The notes under the pieces: generated by a model
Told to the model about the DNA's origin: nothing
Database searches by the model: none
The model's input: the letters and a program-made list of their open reading frames with translations, nothing else
Assembly: GCA_947175655.1 (NCBI GenBank)
Contig: CAMWNQ010000097.1
Location: forward strand, 1 to 6,446
Length of the DNA stretch: 6,446 bases
Direction of reading: 5' to 3'
DNA from: an uncultured Clostridia bacterium
Lineage (GTDB): Bacteria > Bacillota > Clostridia > Oscillospirales > Ruminococcaceae
Position numbers and translations under genes: made by a program
Shown here: positions 1-5,073 of the stretch, one piece after another
How positions within the stretch are numbered: the stretch's first letter is position 1
Layout: each line of letters opens with the position of its first letter

Positions 1-2
1 AA

Positions 3-1649
3 TTAATAAAGTTGACGTGCTACAGGATTGTATGAAGTACCATAAACATATCCGTTAACTATATCTCTTGCCTCTTCATCAGTCTGGGCAAATCCGATAT
101 TTTTAATGATTGATGCAATAAAGTTCATAAGGTCATCTTCAGTGGCATATCCTTCAAAGCTGTTTGTATTGCTGTCTATCATAAATGCCTGTGACTTATC
201 AGGATTTTCCATACTGTCTATTTCATTGAATGAAATTTCCATATCAATACTTCCATAATTCATATCTTCAATATCAAGCACAAAACTTGCTTTCTGAGAT
301 GAACCGTCAGAAGTAAGGAATAATGCAAACGGTGCAGAATCATCAACAGATATATCAAGATTTCCGTTTACAAATCCATACTTTTCATTGACAGTTTCAA
401 GGTCTGTAAATCCTACAGAAATCTTTGTATCATCACCGTATTCGTCTACAGTCAAATCTGCTGAACCGTTATATTTTCCGTCAGTGCAGGTATAGTCTAT
501 ATTGCAGGTAACTTCAGTTTCATCACCATCATAGAACTTTATTACACCATTTGCATTCTCTTCATCTTTTCCAGTAAAGATAATTTCAAAACCGGTTTCG
601 TCATCATCCATCAGTTTATAGCCTCTTATAGTACCGTTGGCATCAACATAGGTCTTGGAATAAACTACAGAATCGTCATAGTTATCTTCATCTTTAAATT
701 CTGCAAGGGCATCATCAAGATTTGAAATATAAGTAGCTTCATCACAGATTTCAAGACGATTTATAATAATATCTTTTATCAGTTCGTCTTCTTTGATAGT
801 ATTTATATATTTTTCAGCAGTATTGCTTGCAAGTTCATTATTTATTTCAACAGTAAGAACTGTATACTCATTTGTATAATTTCCGACTGTTATTTCTTCA
901 TTTTTTTCTTCTTTTACTTCTGTTACACATTCATTCCAGAGTGATGTATATTTTTCAGCAAGCTTTCTGAATTCATCTTTAGTAAGAATTGATTCAGGAT
1001 TGCTGTAGAATTTTGACATTGTATCAAGCATTTTTTCTTCATCGTCATCATATCCGACATCTTCCAGCAATGACTTATAATCAATGCCTATATATTTTTC
1101 AGTAATCTGAGGTATTCTTGCCATTGCAAAAAGGTCTTTATAATCCATAAAGAAATCAATATCTGCAAGAGCAGTTCCGTTGAAGTCAAGACCCATATTG
1201 TAGCCCATAACGCCTTTGAACAGTGACTCATCAACATTCAATGAAACATTATTTATATTGTCAACAAATGCATTGGCTCTTTCAGTTCCACCCATTGAGC
1301 TTCTGAGAAGAGTCTTTAAACCGTCACTCATTGTATATGTAAGACTGATATTGGAATGAAGTCCCTTTTCAGCATTTTCTCCGAAAAATTTAACATATTC
1401 ATCATACTGCTCTGAAAGATATTCAATCTGTTCATCTGCATTTTTGTCATTAACCCACGCATAATATTTTTCAGATGAAAGCGTTGCAAGCTTGAATTTG
1501 TTTTTTATAAAATCTGATGTATTATAAGCTATAAGAGAACCTCCGGCTGCAACCGCTACAACTCCGGCAGTAACTCCGGCAATAACTGCACCTTTCTTCT
1601 TTTTCGGTACAATTTCAACTCCGCTTACTGATTCATTAAATTCAGACAT
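3..1649 (-). CDS. Membrane-anchored extracytoplasmic protein, function unknown
   Basis: A complete 548-residue reading frame from an ATG at 1647-1649 to a TAA at 3-5. The start is well supported by AAAAGGAG at 1659-1666, nine bases upstream. Residues 1-19 are a short cytoplasmic head ending in a lysine cluster (16-19). Residues 20-42 are a Gly/Ala/Val-rich hydrophobic stretch that fits an uncleaved signal anchor. There is no lipobox cysteine. The rest is hydrophilic and strongly acidic. About 56-330 looks mainly helical, beginning with an SSEKYYAWVNDKN segment (58-70) right after the anchor. About 330-500 has alternating strand-like segments (for example GFEIIFTG, GVIKFYDG, TKISVGFT). Only four cysteines are present (241, 302, 382, 388). 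I do not recognise a characterised family. The arrangement suggests a surface-exposed, envelope-associated protein (inference). It has its own promoter and is transcribed away from the DUF1540 gene. Confidence 0.85.
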   Translation of the reverse strand: MSEFNESVSGVEIVPKKKKGAVIAGVTAGVVAVAAGGSLIAYNTSDFIKNKFKLATLSSEKYYAWVNDKNADEQIEYLSEQYDEYVKFFGENAEKGLHSNISLTYTMSDGLKTLLRSSMGGTERANAFVDNINNVSLNVDESLFKGVMGYNMGLDFNGTALADIDFFMDYKDLFAMARIPQITEKYIGIDYKSLLEDVGYDDDEEKMLDTMSKFYSNPESILTKDEFRKLAEKYTSLWNECVTEVKEEKNEEITVGNYTNEYTVLTVEINNELASNTAEKYINTIKEDELIKDIIINRLEICDEATYISNLDDALAEFKDEDNYDDSVVYSKTYVDANGTIRGYKLMDDDETGFEIIFTGKDEENANGVIKFYDGDETEVTCNIDYTCTDGKYNGSADLTVDEYGDDTKISVGFTDLETVNEKYGFVNGNLDISVDDSAPFALFLTSDGSSQKASFVLDIEDMNYGSIDMEISFNEIDSMENPDKSQAFMIDSNTNSFEGYATEDDLMNFIASIIKNIGFAQTDEEARDIVNGYVYGTSYNPVARQLY

Positions 1650-1701
1650 AATTCTTATCTCCTTTTATATTATTTTTATTTACAGTCAAATTTATGATAA
1701 T

Positions 1702-1730
1702 ATCATATCATATCAAACTTACCGTGTCAA
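1702..1730 (-). promoter_or_regulatory. Sigma-A promoter of the 548-residue membrane protein gene
   Basis: On the minus strand a perfect -35 TTGACA (1725-1730) is followed, after 17 bases, by the -10 TATGAT (1702-1707). Transcription would start near 1695, leaving a leader of about 45 bases that includes the ribosome binding site. The -10 region overlaps an iterated ATATC pattern (about 1699-1713). Confidence 0.75.
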
Positions 1731-1755
1731 TAAATTATATATTTTTTTTACCATT

Positions 1756-1818
1756 TTGTAATTTTTTCTAATAATTTATAATAAAAAAACTTTTTTATAT
1801 GATGAATATTTATATACT
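1756..1818 (+). promoter_or_regulatory. Weak promoter candidates for the DUF1540 gene
   Basis: Two possible -10 elements precede the DUF1540 gene: TATAAT at 1777-1782, with TTGTAA at 1756-1761 but only a 15-base spacer, and TATACT at 1813-1818, which has no good -35 (only a T-run at 1791-1796). The DNA is so AT-rich that such matches are cheap. I cannot choose between them, and an alternative sigma factor is possible. Confidence 0.25.
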
Positions 1819-1888
1819 ATGTGGTCATAATAAAAACAGTTCCTTCGTGAACGAAAATCCTATTAAATTTAAAAGGAGAGTTAATACT

Positions 1889-2077
1889 ATGGAAAACTTA
1901 AAGAAAAATTCATCTATCAAGTGTACTGTTTCACAGTGTAAGAACAATATGGTTACTGAGGATTACTGCACTCTTAACTGTATCTCTATTGGAACTCACG
2001 AATCAAATCCTACTGTTCCAGAATGTACTGACTGCCACTCATTTGTAAAACGTACAGGCTGTTGCAATTGCGACTAA
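1889..2077 (+). CDS. Small cysteine-rich DUF1540-type protein
   Basis: A 62-residue protein. The ATG at 1889 is preferred over an in-frame ATG at 1799 because AGGAGAG (1874-1880) lies eight bases upstream of 1889 and nothing similar precedes 1799. Residues 11-53 fit my memory of the DUF1540 pattern: a C-x4-C start (C12, C17), an Asn pair, then C27, an Ile-rich core (CISIGTH, 31-37) and a closing C-x2-C-H-S-F (C46, C49). DUF1540 proteins are small, presumably metal-binding, common in spore-forming Clostridia and of unknown function. This copy has nine cysteines (12, 17, 27, 31, 46, 49, 58, 59, 61), more than I expect for the family, with an added CCNC near the C-terminus. It is monocistronic: the upstream gene is divergent and a hairpin follows. 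A small hairpin (GTTC-N6-GAAC, about 1840-1853) lies in its leader. The family call is moderately sure; the role is unknown. Confidence 0.75.
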   Translation: MENLKKNSSIKCTVSQCKNNMVTEDYCTLNCISIGTHESNPTVPECTDCHSFVKRTGCCNCD

Positions 2078-2090
2078 TAATCAATTCTAT

Positions 2091-2108
2091 GCCCGATTTT
2101 TTTCGGGC
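2091..2108 (+). terminator. Hairpin after the DUF1540 gene, possible weak terminator
   Basis: GCCCGA (2091-2096) pairs with TCGGGC (2103-2108) around a six-T loop, 14 bases after the DUF1540 stop codon. The position suits a terminator or mRNA 3' end. The thymines are in the loop, however, and no T-tract follows the stem, so intrinsic termination would be inefficient. Confidence 0.4.
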
Positions 2109-2199
2109 TACATAACGAATTTCAACATATAAAGGAGTGACTCTTCTCTTCAGGTGATGAGCGTATATCTCCAATGACATTATGCAATTCAATATAGTA
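2109..2199. other. Unexplained intergenic stretch with a Shine-Dalgarno-like site
   Basis: This part of the 2078-2434 gap holds AAAGGAG (2131-2137) that looks like a ribosome binding site, but no usable reading frame follows: ATG at 2157 stops after six codons and GTG at 2137 also stops after six. GGAG (2134-2137) can pair with CTCC (2169-2172), and CTC with GAG inside, so a loose hairpin is possible. It could be the remnant of a lost small gene or an untranslated leader; neither is shown. Confidence 0.3.
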
Positions 2200-2228
2200 T
2201 TGACATTACGAAAATAATATGATATACT
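2200..2228 (+). promoter_or_regulatory. Consensus sigma-A promoter (P1) upstream of the CRISPR-like hairpin
   Basis: A perfect -35 TTGACA (2200-2205), a 17-base spacer and a -10 TATACT (2223-2228). Transcription should begin near 2235, about 200 bases before ireB. A separate good promoter sits much closer to ireB, so P1 may produce either an independent short RNA or a long ireB leader. Confidence 0.7.
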
Positions 2229-2256
2229 ATTAACAGAACAATATTTATTATTCTAT

Positions 2257-2283
2257 GTCGTGCGAAAGCACGTGAATTGAAAG
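2257..2283 (+). repeat. Solitary hairpin resembling one type I-C CRISPR repeat
   Basis: The element begins GTCG. CGTGC (2259-2263) pairs perfectly with GCACG (2268-2272) around a GAAA tetraloop, and TGAATTGAAAG (2273-2283) closes it. Type I-C CRISPR repeats characteristically begin GTCG, hold a central stem, and end in CGTG[G/A]ATTGAAA plus one base, about 32 bases in all. This unit shows both ends but a shortened middle (27 bases). No second copy and no cas gene occur in the window, so this is not an array. It could equally be an ordinary leader hairpin with a stable GNRA loop. Confidence 0.35.
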
Positions 2284-2297
2284 AAATATGTGCATAC

Positions 2298-2315
2298 TGT
2301 ACAAAATTTTGCACA
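2298..2315. promoter_or_regulatory. Operator-like palindrome between P1 and the ireB promoter
   Basis: TGTACAAAATTTTGCACA is an 18-base palindrome with no loop and a single mismatched pair. It lies about 35 bases upstream of the ireB -35 element and about 65 bases downstream of the P1 start. A dimeric regulator site is one reading. As RNA, GTGCA (2290-2294) could instead pair with TGCAC (2310-2314). No regulator can be named. Confidence 0.3.
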
Positions 2316-2350
2316 AAAAACGTGTAAAACATCAAACTTCTTTTTTATGC

Positions 2351-2379
2351 TTGCAAATTTATGTGAAATGAGTTATAAT
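2351..2379 (+). promoter_or_regulatory. Sigma-A promoter (P2) of ireB
   Basis: The -35 TTGCAA (2351-2356), a 17-base spacer and a perfect -10 TATAAT (2374-2379) predict a start near 2386. That gives a leader of about 50 bases before the ireB ATG. Confidence 0.7.
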
Positions 2380-2434
2380 AAGTGAAGAATTAATATTAGT
2401 TTCAGTAAATTTTTCCAACAGGAGGATTAAAAGT

Positions 2435-2680
2435 ATGTCAGATAAAACTATGACTTTTTCCGTAAACGAGGACAGAGAGGCAGAACTTAAAAAAAATCTT
2501 GCCATTATTTATGATGCCCTTGTAAAAAAGGGATATAATCCCATAAACCAGATTGTAGGATATATTCTTTCAGAAGACCCGACATACATAACTACGTATA
2601 ACAATGCCAGAAGTCTTGTACGTCATATAGACCGTGATGAACTTTTGAAAGTCCTTGTAAAATCATATATAAATCCTTGA
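2435..2680 (+). CDS. ireB: IreB family regulatory phosphoprotein (UPF0297)
   Basis: An 81-residue protein covering the full usual family length. The ATG at 2435 has a perfect AGGAGG (2420-2425) nine bases upstream. The family core is clear: YDALVKKGYNPINQIVGYIL (26-45), SEDPTYIT (46-53), then RDELLKVLVKSYI (67-79). In Enterococcus faecalis IreB is a small dimeric cytoplasmic protein phosphorylated on N-terminal threonines by the PASTA kinase IreK (PrkC), and it affects cephalosporin resistance; the Bacillus subtilis homologue is YrzL. Here Thr5 and Thr7 in the disordered N-terminus match the place of those phosphosites. In many Firmicutes this gene precedes ruvX (yrrK); here the next gene is a polysaccharide deacetylase, so the usual cluster is broken. 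No clear terminator separates it from that gene, so some read-through is possible. Confidence 0.93.
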   Translation: MSDKTMTFSVNEDREAELKKNLAIIYDALVKKGYNPINQIVGYILSEDPTYITTYNNARSLVRHIDRDELLKVLVKSYINP

Positions 2681-2706
2681 GTCTGTTTTATTCCCAGAAA
2701 TACCCA

Positions 2707-2734
2707 GTATATTAAATCAGCATAAGGGTATAAT
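2707..2734 (+). promoter_or_regulatory. Candidate promoter of the pdaA-like gene
   Basis: TATAAT (2729-2734) is a good -10, but no sigma-A -35 lies at the right distance (AGTATA at 2706-2711). GTATATT (2707-2713) fits the sporulation sigma-E type -35 GHATADT, while the sequence about 15 bases later is a poor sigma-E -10. Either reading puts the start near 2740, downstream of the TTG at 2739, which supports the internal ATG at 2787 as the real start. Confidence 0.4.
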
Positions 2735-2739
2735 AATAT

Positions 2740-2757
2740 TGCGGGAAATATTCCGCA
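2740..2757 (+). other. Hairpin at the predicted 5' end of the pdaA-like mRNA
   Basis: TGCGG (2740-2744) pairs with CCGCA (2753-2757), extended by a G-U and an A-U pair around an AATA loop: seven base pairs in otherwise unstructured AT-rich DNA. No T-run follows, so it is not a terminator of ireB. It sits where transcription from the TATAAT at 2729 should begin, so a 5' stabilising stem is plausible (inference). Confidence 0.4.
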
Positions 2758-2786
2758 AAATTACAAATGGGATTAAAATAAATAAT

Positions 2787-3536
2787 ATGAAAAAATTTAT
2801 TTCTCTTTTATCCGCTCTGACAATCTCAATGACTGCAATATCAGCTGTAAATCTCAATGCATATTCTGCTGACAACTCCAAAAAGGGTTATGGTCAGGGA
2901 ACGACTGTTGATGGTAATAACTGTCCGACCGGTGCATTGGAATTCAATTCACTCTACAGCAATGAAGGGTCTTATGCTCTTACAAATGACAAGTCAAGAA
3001 TTATCATAACATTTGACCAAGGATATGAAAACGGTTATACTTCAAAAATTCTTGACACTCTTAAAGAGAAAAACGTTTCTGCAATATTCTTTTTAACAGG
3101 TGATTATGCAAAAAAAGAAAAAGAACTTGTTAACCGTATGATTAAGGAAGGTCACGTACTCGGCAATCATACTATGAACCACCCGAGCCTTCCGGAATTA
3201 TCATCTGATAAAATAAATGAAGAAATAATGTCACTTCACGAATATGTACTGAATGAATATGGATATGAAATGCAATATTTCAGATACCCTTGCGGTGAAT
3301 ATTCTGAAAGTACCATTCAGACTTTAAAATCATTGGGCTATAAAACGCTTTTCTGGAGTTTTGCCTATGTTGACTGGAAGACTGACAATCAGCCAGACCC
3401 TGCATTCGGGCTGAAAAAACTTACTGAATCAGCTCACGGCGGTGAAATTCTTCTTCTTCATTCTGTATCTTCAACAAATGCTCAAATTCTCGGAGATGTT
3501 ATAGACAATCTCAGGGAACAGGGATACAGAGTGTAG
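2787..3536 (+). CDS. pdaA: Secreted PdaA-like polysaccharide (muramic acid) de-N-acetylase
   Basis: A 249-residue protein from the ATG at 2787; an in-frame TTG at 2739 is rejected because it adds 16 residues before an obvious signal peptide. Residues 1-28 are that signal peptide (MKKF, hydrophobic core, cleavage likely near AYSA). A NodB/CE4 domain follows: motif 1 TFDQGYENGY (75-84), motif 2 GNHTMNHP (126-133; metal ligands H128, H132), motif 3 RYPCG (166-170), DWKTD (196-200) and LLLHS (222-226). YENGY and DWK are typical of the PdaA branch, which in B. subtilis removes acetyl from muramic acid so that cortex delta-lactam can form. The second Asp of the classical TFDDG is Gln78; B. subtilis PdaA has Asn there, so this is not evidence of inactivity. 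The protein stops at GYRV, slightly short of where relatives usually end. Family call firm; cortex-specific role inferred. Confidence 0.88.
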   Translation: MKKFISLLSALTISMTAISAVNLNAYSADNSKKGYGQGTTVDGNNCPTGALEFNSLYSNEGSYALTNDKSRIIITFDQGYENGYTSKILDTLKEKNVSAIFFLTGDYAKKEKELVNRMIKEGHVLGNHTMNHPSLPELSSDKINEEIMSLHEYVLNEYGYEMQYFRYPCGEYSESTIQTLKSLGYKTLFWSFAYVDWKTDNQPDPAFGLKKLTESAHGGEILLLHSVSSTNAQILGDVIDNLREQGYRV

Positions 3537-3565
3537 ACAAAAAATAAAAATCAAATATTCTCTCA

Positions 3566-3602
3566 CGGGGCAGGTTTTTTACGAAATCTGCCCACGTTTT
3601 TT
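3566..3602 (+). terminator. Strong intrinsic terminator after the pdaA-like gene
   Basis: GGGCAG (3568-3573) pairs with CTGCCC (3588-3593). The stem continues inward through G-U and A-U pairs to a TTAC loop (3579-3582) and outward by C3566-G3596 and G3567-C3595 around a bulged A3594. A run of six T (3597-3602) follows. The reverse strand has no T-run after the stem, so it acts rightward only. Confidence 0.88.
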
Positions 3603-3612
3603 AATTTATAAT

Positions 3613-3652
3613 GTATAATTATTAATAGTTAATGATTAATTATACGTTTTTT
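3613..3652. terminator. AT-only hairpin with T-tract, possible backup terminator
   Basis: GTATAATTA (3613-3621) and TAATTATAC (3637-3645) are perfect nine-base inverted arms, followed by G and six T (3647-3652). The stem is almost all A-T, so it is weak alone. It could reinforce the terminator just upstream, or be part of an AT-rich palindromic repeat. Confidence 0.35.
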
Positions 3653-3658
3653 ATTTAT

Positions 3659-3693
3659 AATTATGAATTATGCATTCTCAATTCTTAATTATG
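3659..3693. repeat. AT-rich AATTATG iterations
   Basis: AATTATG occurs in direct tandem at 3659-3665 and 3666-3672 and again at 3687-3693, with GAATT/AATTC inverted pieces between. Such low-complexity intergenic filler is common between convergent genes in low-GC Clostridia (memory, not searched). There are no terminal repeats or target duplications to call a mobile element. It lies just past the Nudix gene and may act as its poor 3' end. Confidence 0.45.
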
Positions 3694-3698
3694 TATTG

Positions 3699-4127
3699 TC
3701 ATATGAATTCGCATTTTATATATCTCAGAATTTCATTATAATCAAGAGACACATCATTTCTGATATGTTCACTGACGCTTTCGCAGAGATTCTCAGGACG
3801 TACCCACATATAATCACCGTGTTCACTGCTAAGCGATACCATATCCTTATTTGACTTGCAAAGATATGTTATTATAATAACGTGACGGTTTTCTGATATT
3901 GTAAAACTAGATGCGTGAGTTACATGGTCAATCTTTGCATTCAGACCGGTTTCTTCATAAATTTCACGTTCAAGCGCAGTTTCAGGTGATTCACCAAATT
4001 TTATTCTTCCTCCGGGAAATTCCCACTCCCCTGCCCCAATTGTTTCCAGTTCAGAACGCTTTAAAATAAGAATTCTACCTCTACAACATAGTATACCTTT
4101 TACTTCAGTTATTATTTCTTTTTCCAT
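3699..4127 (-). CDS. Nudix hydrolase (MutT-like)
   Basis: A 142-residue protein, a normal size for a single-domain Nudix enzyme. The Nudix box G-x5-E-x7-RE-U-x-EE-x-G-U is complete at residues 40-62 (from GRIKFGE to REIYEETGL), with the metal-binding glutamates intact, preceded by the usual WEFPGG (35-40). These enzymes hydrolyse nucleoside diphosphates linked to another group, with Mg2+. The substrate cannot be read from sequence: the GAGEWEFPGG context recalls MutT/NUDT15-type enzymes, but an oxidised nucleotide or a nucleotide sugar are both possible. The ATG at 4125-4127 has only a modest site (AAAGGA about 12 bases upstream) and lies 25 bases after the SPFH stop, so it is probably the last gene of the same mRNA and may be translated at a lower level. 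No strong minus-strand terminator follows. Confidence 0.9.
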   Translation of the reverse strand: MEKEIITEVKGILCCRGRILILKRSELETIGAGEWEFPGGRIKFGESPETALEREIYEETGLNAKIDHVTHASSFTISENRHVIIITYLCKSNKDMVSLSSEHGDYMWVRPENLCESVSEHIRNDVSLDYNEILRYIKCEFI

Positions 4128-4152
4128 ATTTTTTCACTATCCTTTTTTAATT

Positions 4153-5046
4153 TTAATTCTGACCTGATGCATCAGGTACGGAAATATTATTATTGCCGGT
4201 TGTTCTATTGCTTGTTTTTCCTTCAAGGTCATCAAGGCTCATATCAATAAAATTACCATTATTACCTGTAACTTTAGGAAGTTCACCATTCCACTTTGTA
4301 ATCTGTTCATATTTGATTACAATTTCTGAAAGTGATTCTTCAATAAGTCTATTAGCCTCTGCCTGAGCTTTTGCGGTTGCAAGAATAGCTTGTGCCTCTG
4401 CATCAGCTTTGATTGTCTTTTCCTTAGCCTGAGCCTCTGCAACAACAATAGCCTGTTCCTGTTCTGTACGTGTTTTTATGAGATTCTGTTCAGCCACCTG
4501 TTTTGCTTCTATTGCAGAATTAAATTCCTCGGAGAAATCAAAGTTTACTATATTGAATTTCTCTATGTATATACCATATTCATTAAGCTTGTTACTGAGT
4601 GTATTTTTAGCTTCCTCACCGACTGTTTCCCTTTCTGTAATAAGTTGTTCAGCCGTATATTTTGCCGTAACTGATTTCATTGATTCCTGAACTATTGGAG
4701 TAATAAGAATTGTTTTATAATCAACACCAACATTTTTATAAATATTTGCTGAAGAGTCATTGCTTATTCTGTAGTTTACAGCTATTTTACTGCTTACTGT
4801 CTGCAAGTCCTTTGATACTGCTGATGATTCAACATCATATACCTGTATCTTGTTTGAAAGCTTTACAACATTCTGTATAAAAGGAATCTTGAAGTTAAGA
4901 CCTTCCTGAAGAACATTGTCACTTACCTTTCCCATAGTCATTACTACACCTGTATGACCTGCCGGAACAATAGTAAATGCATTGGCTACAATAATCAAAC
5001 CTGCAACCCCTGCAACAATCCATTTTACTGCTTTTAAACCTTTCAT
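4153..5046 (-). CDS. Prohibitin/SPFH-domain membrane protein
   Basis: A 297-residue protein from the ATG at 5044-5046, which has AAAGG about 11 bases upstream. A TTG at 5071-5073 would add nine residues but directly abuts the preceding stop codon and lacks its own site. Residues 9-25 form one N-terminal membrane helix. An SPFH/Band 7 domain follows (about 26-175), starting with VPAGHTGVVMTMGKV (27-41), then an Ala/Glu-rich coiled coil (about 178-238, with repeats such as AEAQAKEK and AKAQAEA) and a prohibitin-like KWNGELPKV (251-259). The C-terminal 35 or so residues are Asn/Ser-rich and disordered. Prohibitins and HflC/HflK build large ring or cage oligomers on membranes, often around proteases such as FtsH. 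No protease or NfeD partner is seen here. It lies between a DUF1836 regulator and a Nudix gene on the same strand, with 27- and 25-base gaps, which suggests one operon. Confidence 0.9.
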   Translation of the reverse strand: MKGLKAVKWIVAGVAGLIIVANAFTIVPAGHTGVVMTMGKVSDNVLQEGLNFKIPFIQNVVKLSNKIQVYDVESSAVSKDLQTVSSKIAVNYRISNDSSANIYKNVGVDYKTILITPIVQESMKSVTAKYTAEQLITERETVGEEAKNTLSNKLNEYGIYIEKFNIVNFDFSEEFNSAIEAKQVAEQNLIKTRTEQEQAIVVAEAQAKEKTIKADAEAQAILATAKAQAEANRLIEESLSEIVIKYEQITKWNGELPKVTGNNGNFIDMSLDDLEGKTSNRTTGNNNISVPDASGQN

Positions 5047-5073
5047 AATATTTATACCTTTCTTGAATTTCAA

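Larger units (their letters stand above)
2235..2346 (+). ncRNA. Candidate short RNA or ireB leader with a CRISPR-repeat-like hairpin
   Basis: The predicted P1 transcript would start near 2235, contain the hairpin at 2257-2283 and the palindrome at 2298-2315, and could end at the T-rich TTCTTTTTT (2338-2346). The second promoter begins at 2351, directly after. Only a very weak stem precedes the T-run (CAC 2312-2314 with GTG 2322-2324), so the 3' end is a guess. There is no credible coding frame: an ATG at 2288 opens 27 codons but lacks a ribosome binding site. The promoter and hairpin are seen; an independent RNA is inference. Confidence 0.3.

Noticed and set aside
1799..1888. A 30-residue upstream extension of the DUF1540 gene
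   Set aside because: The upstream ATG has no ribosome binding site, lies in promoter-like DNA and the added residues do not resemble the family; the internal ATG at 1889 has a strong site.
2131..2172. A riboswitch or T-box in the gap before P1
   Set aside because: No recognisable conserved core (for example the T-box GGTACCGCG) is present, and the possible stem GGAG/CTCC is too short to support a call.
2010..2192. Minus-strand frame of 60 codons over the end of the DUF1540 gene
   Set aside because: It overlaps the real gene antisense, covers the hairpin, and has no family resemblance or ribosome binding site.
2257..2283. A CRISPR array
   Set aside because: Only one repeat-like unit is present; no second copy, spacer periodicity or cas gene occurs in the window, so it is reported only as a solitary hairpin.
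2288..2371. A 27-codon basic peptide frame starting at ATG 2288
   Set aside because: No ribosome binding site, and it runs through the palindrome, the T-run and most of the ireB promoter.
2739..2786. TTG start for the pdaA-like gene
   Set aside because: It would put 16 residues before a clear signal peptide and coincides with the predicted transcription start and a hairpin.
3603..3698. A miniature transposable element in the AT-rich zone
   Set aside because: Inverted arms and AATTATG iterations exist, but no target-site duplication or second copy is seen here; low-complexity DNA between convergent genes explains it.
4390..4690. Plus-strand frames inside the SPFH gene
   Set aside because: They are antisense shadows of the Ala/Glu-rich coiled-coil coding region and give low-complexity Cys/Phe/Ser-rich products.
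5047..5073. TTG start for the SPFH gene
   Set aside because: It directly abuts the upstream stop codon and has no separate site; ATG 5046 has AAAGG at a usable distance.
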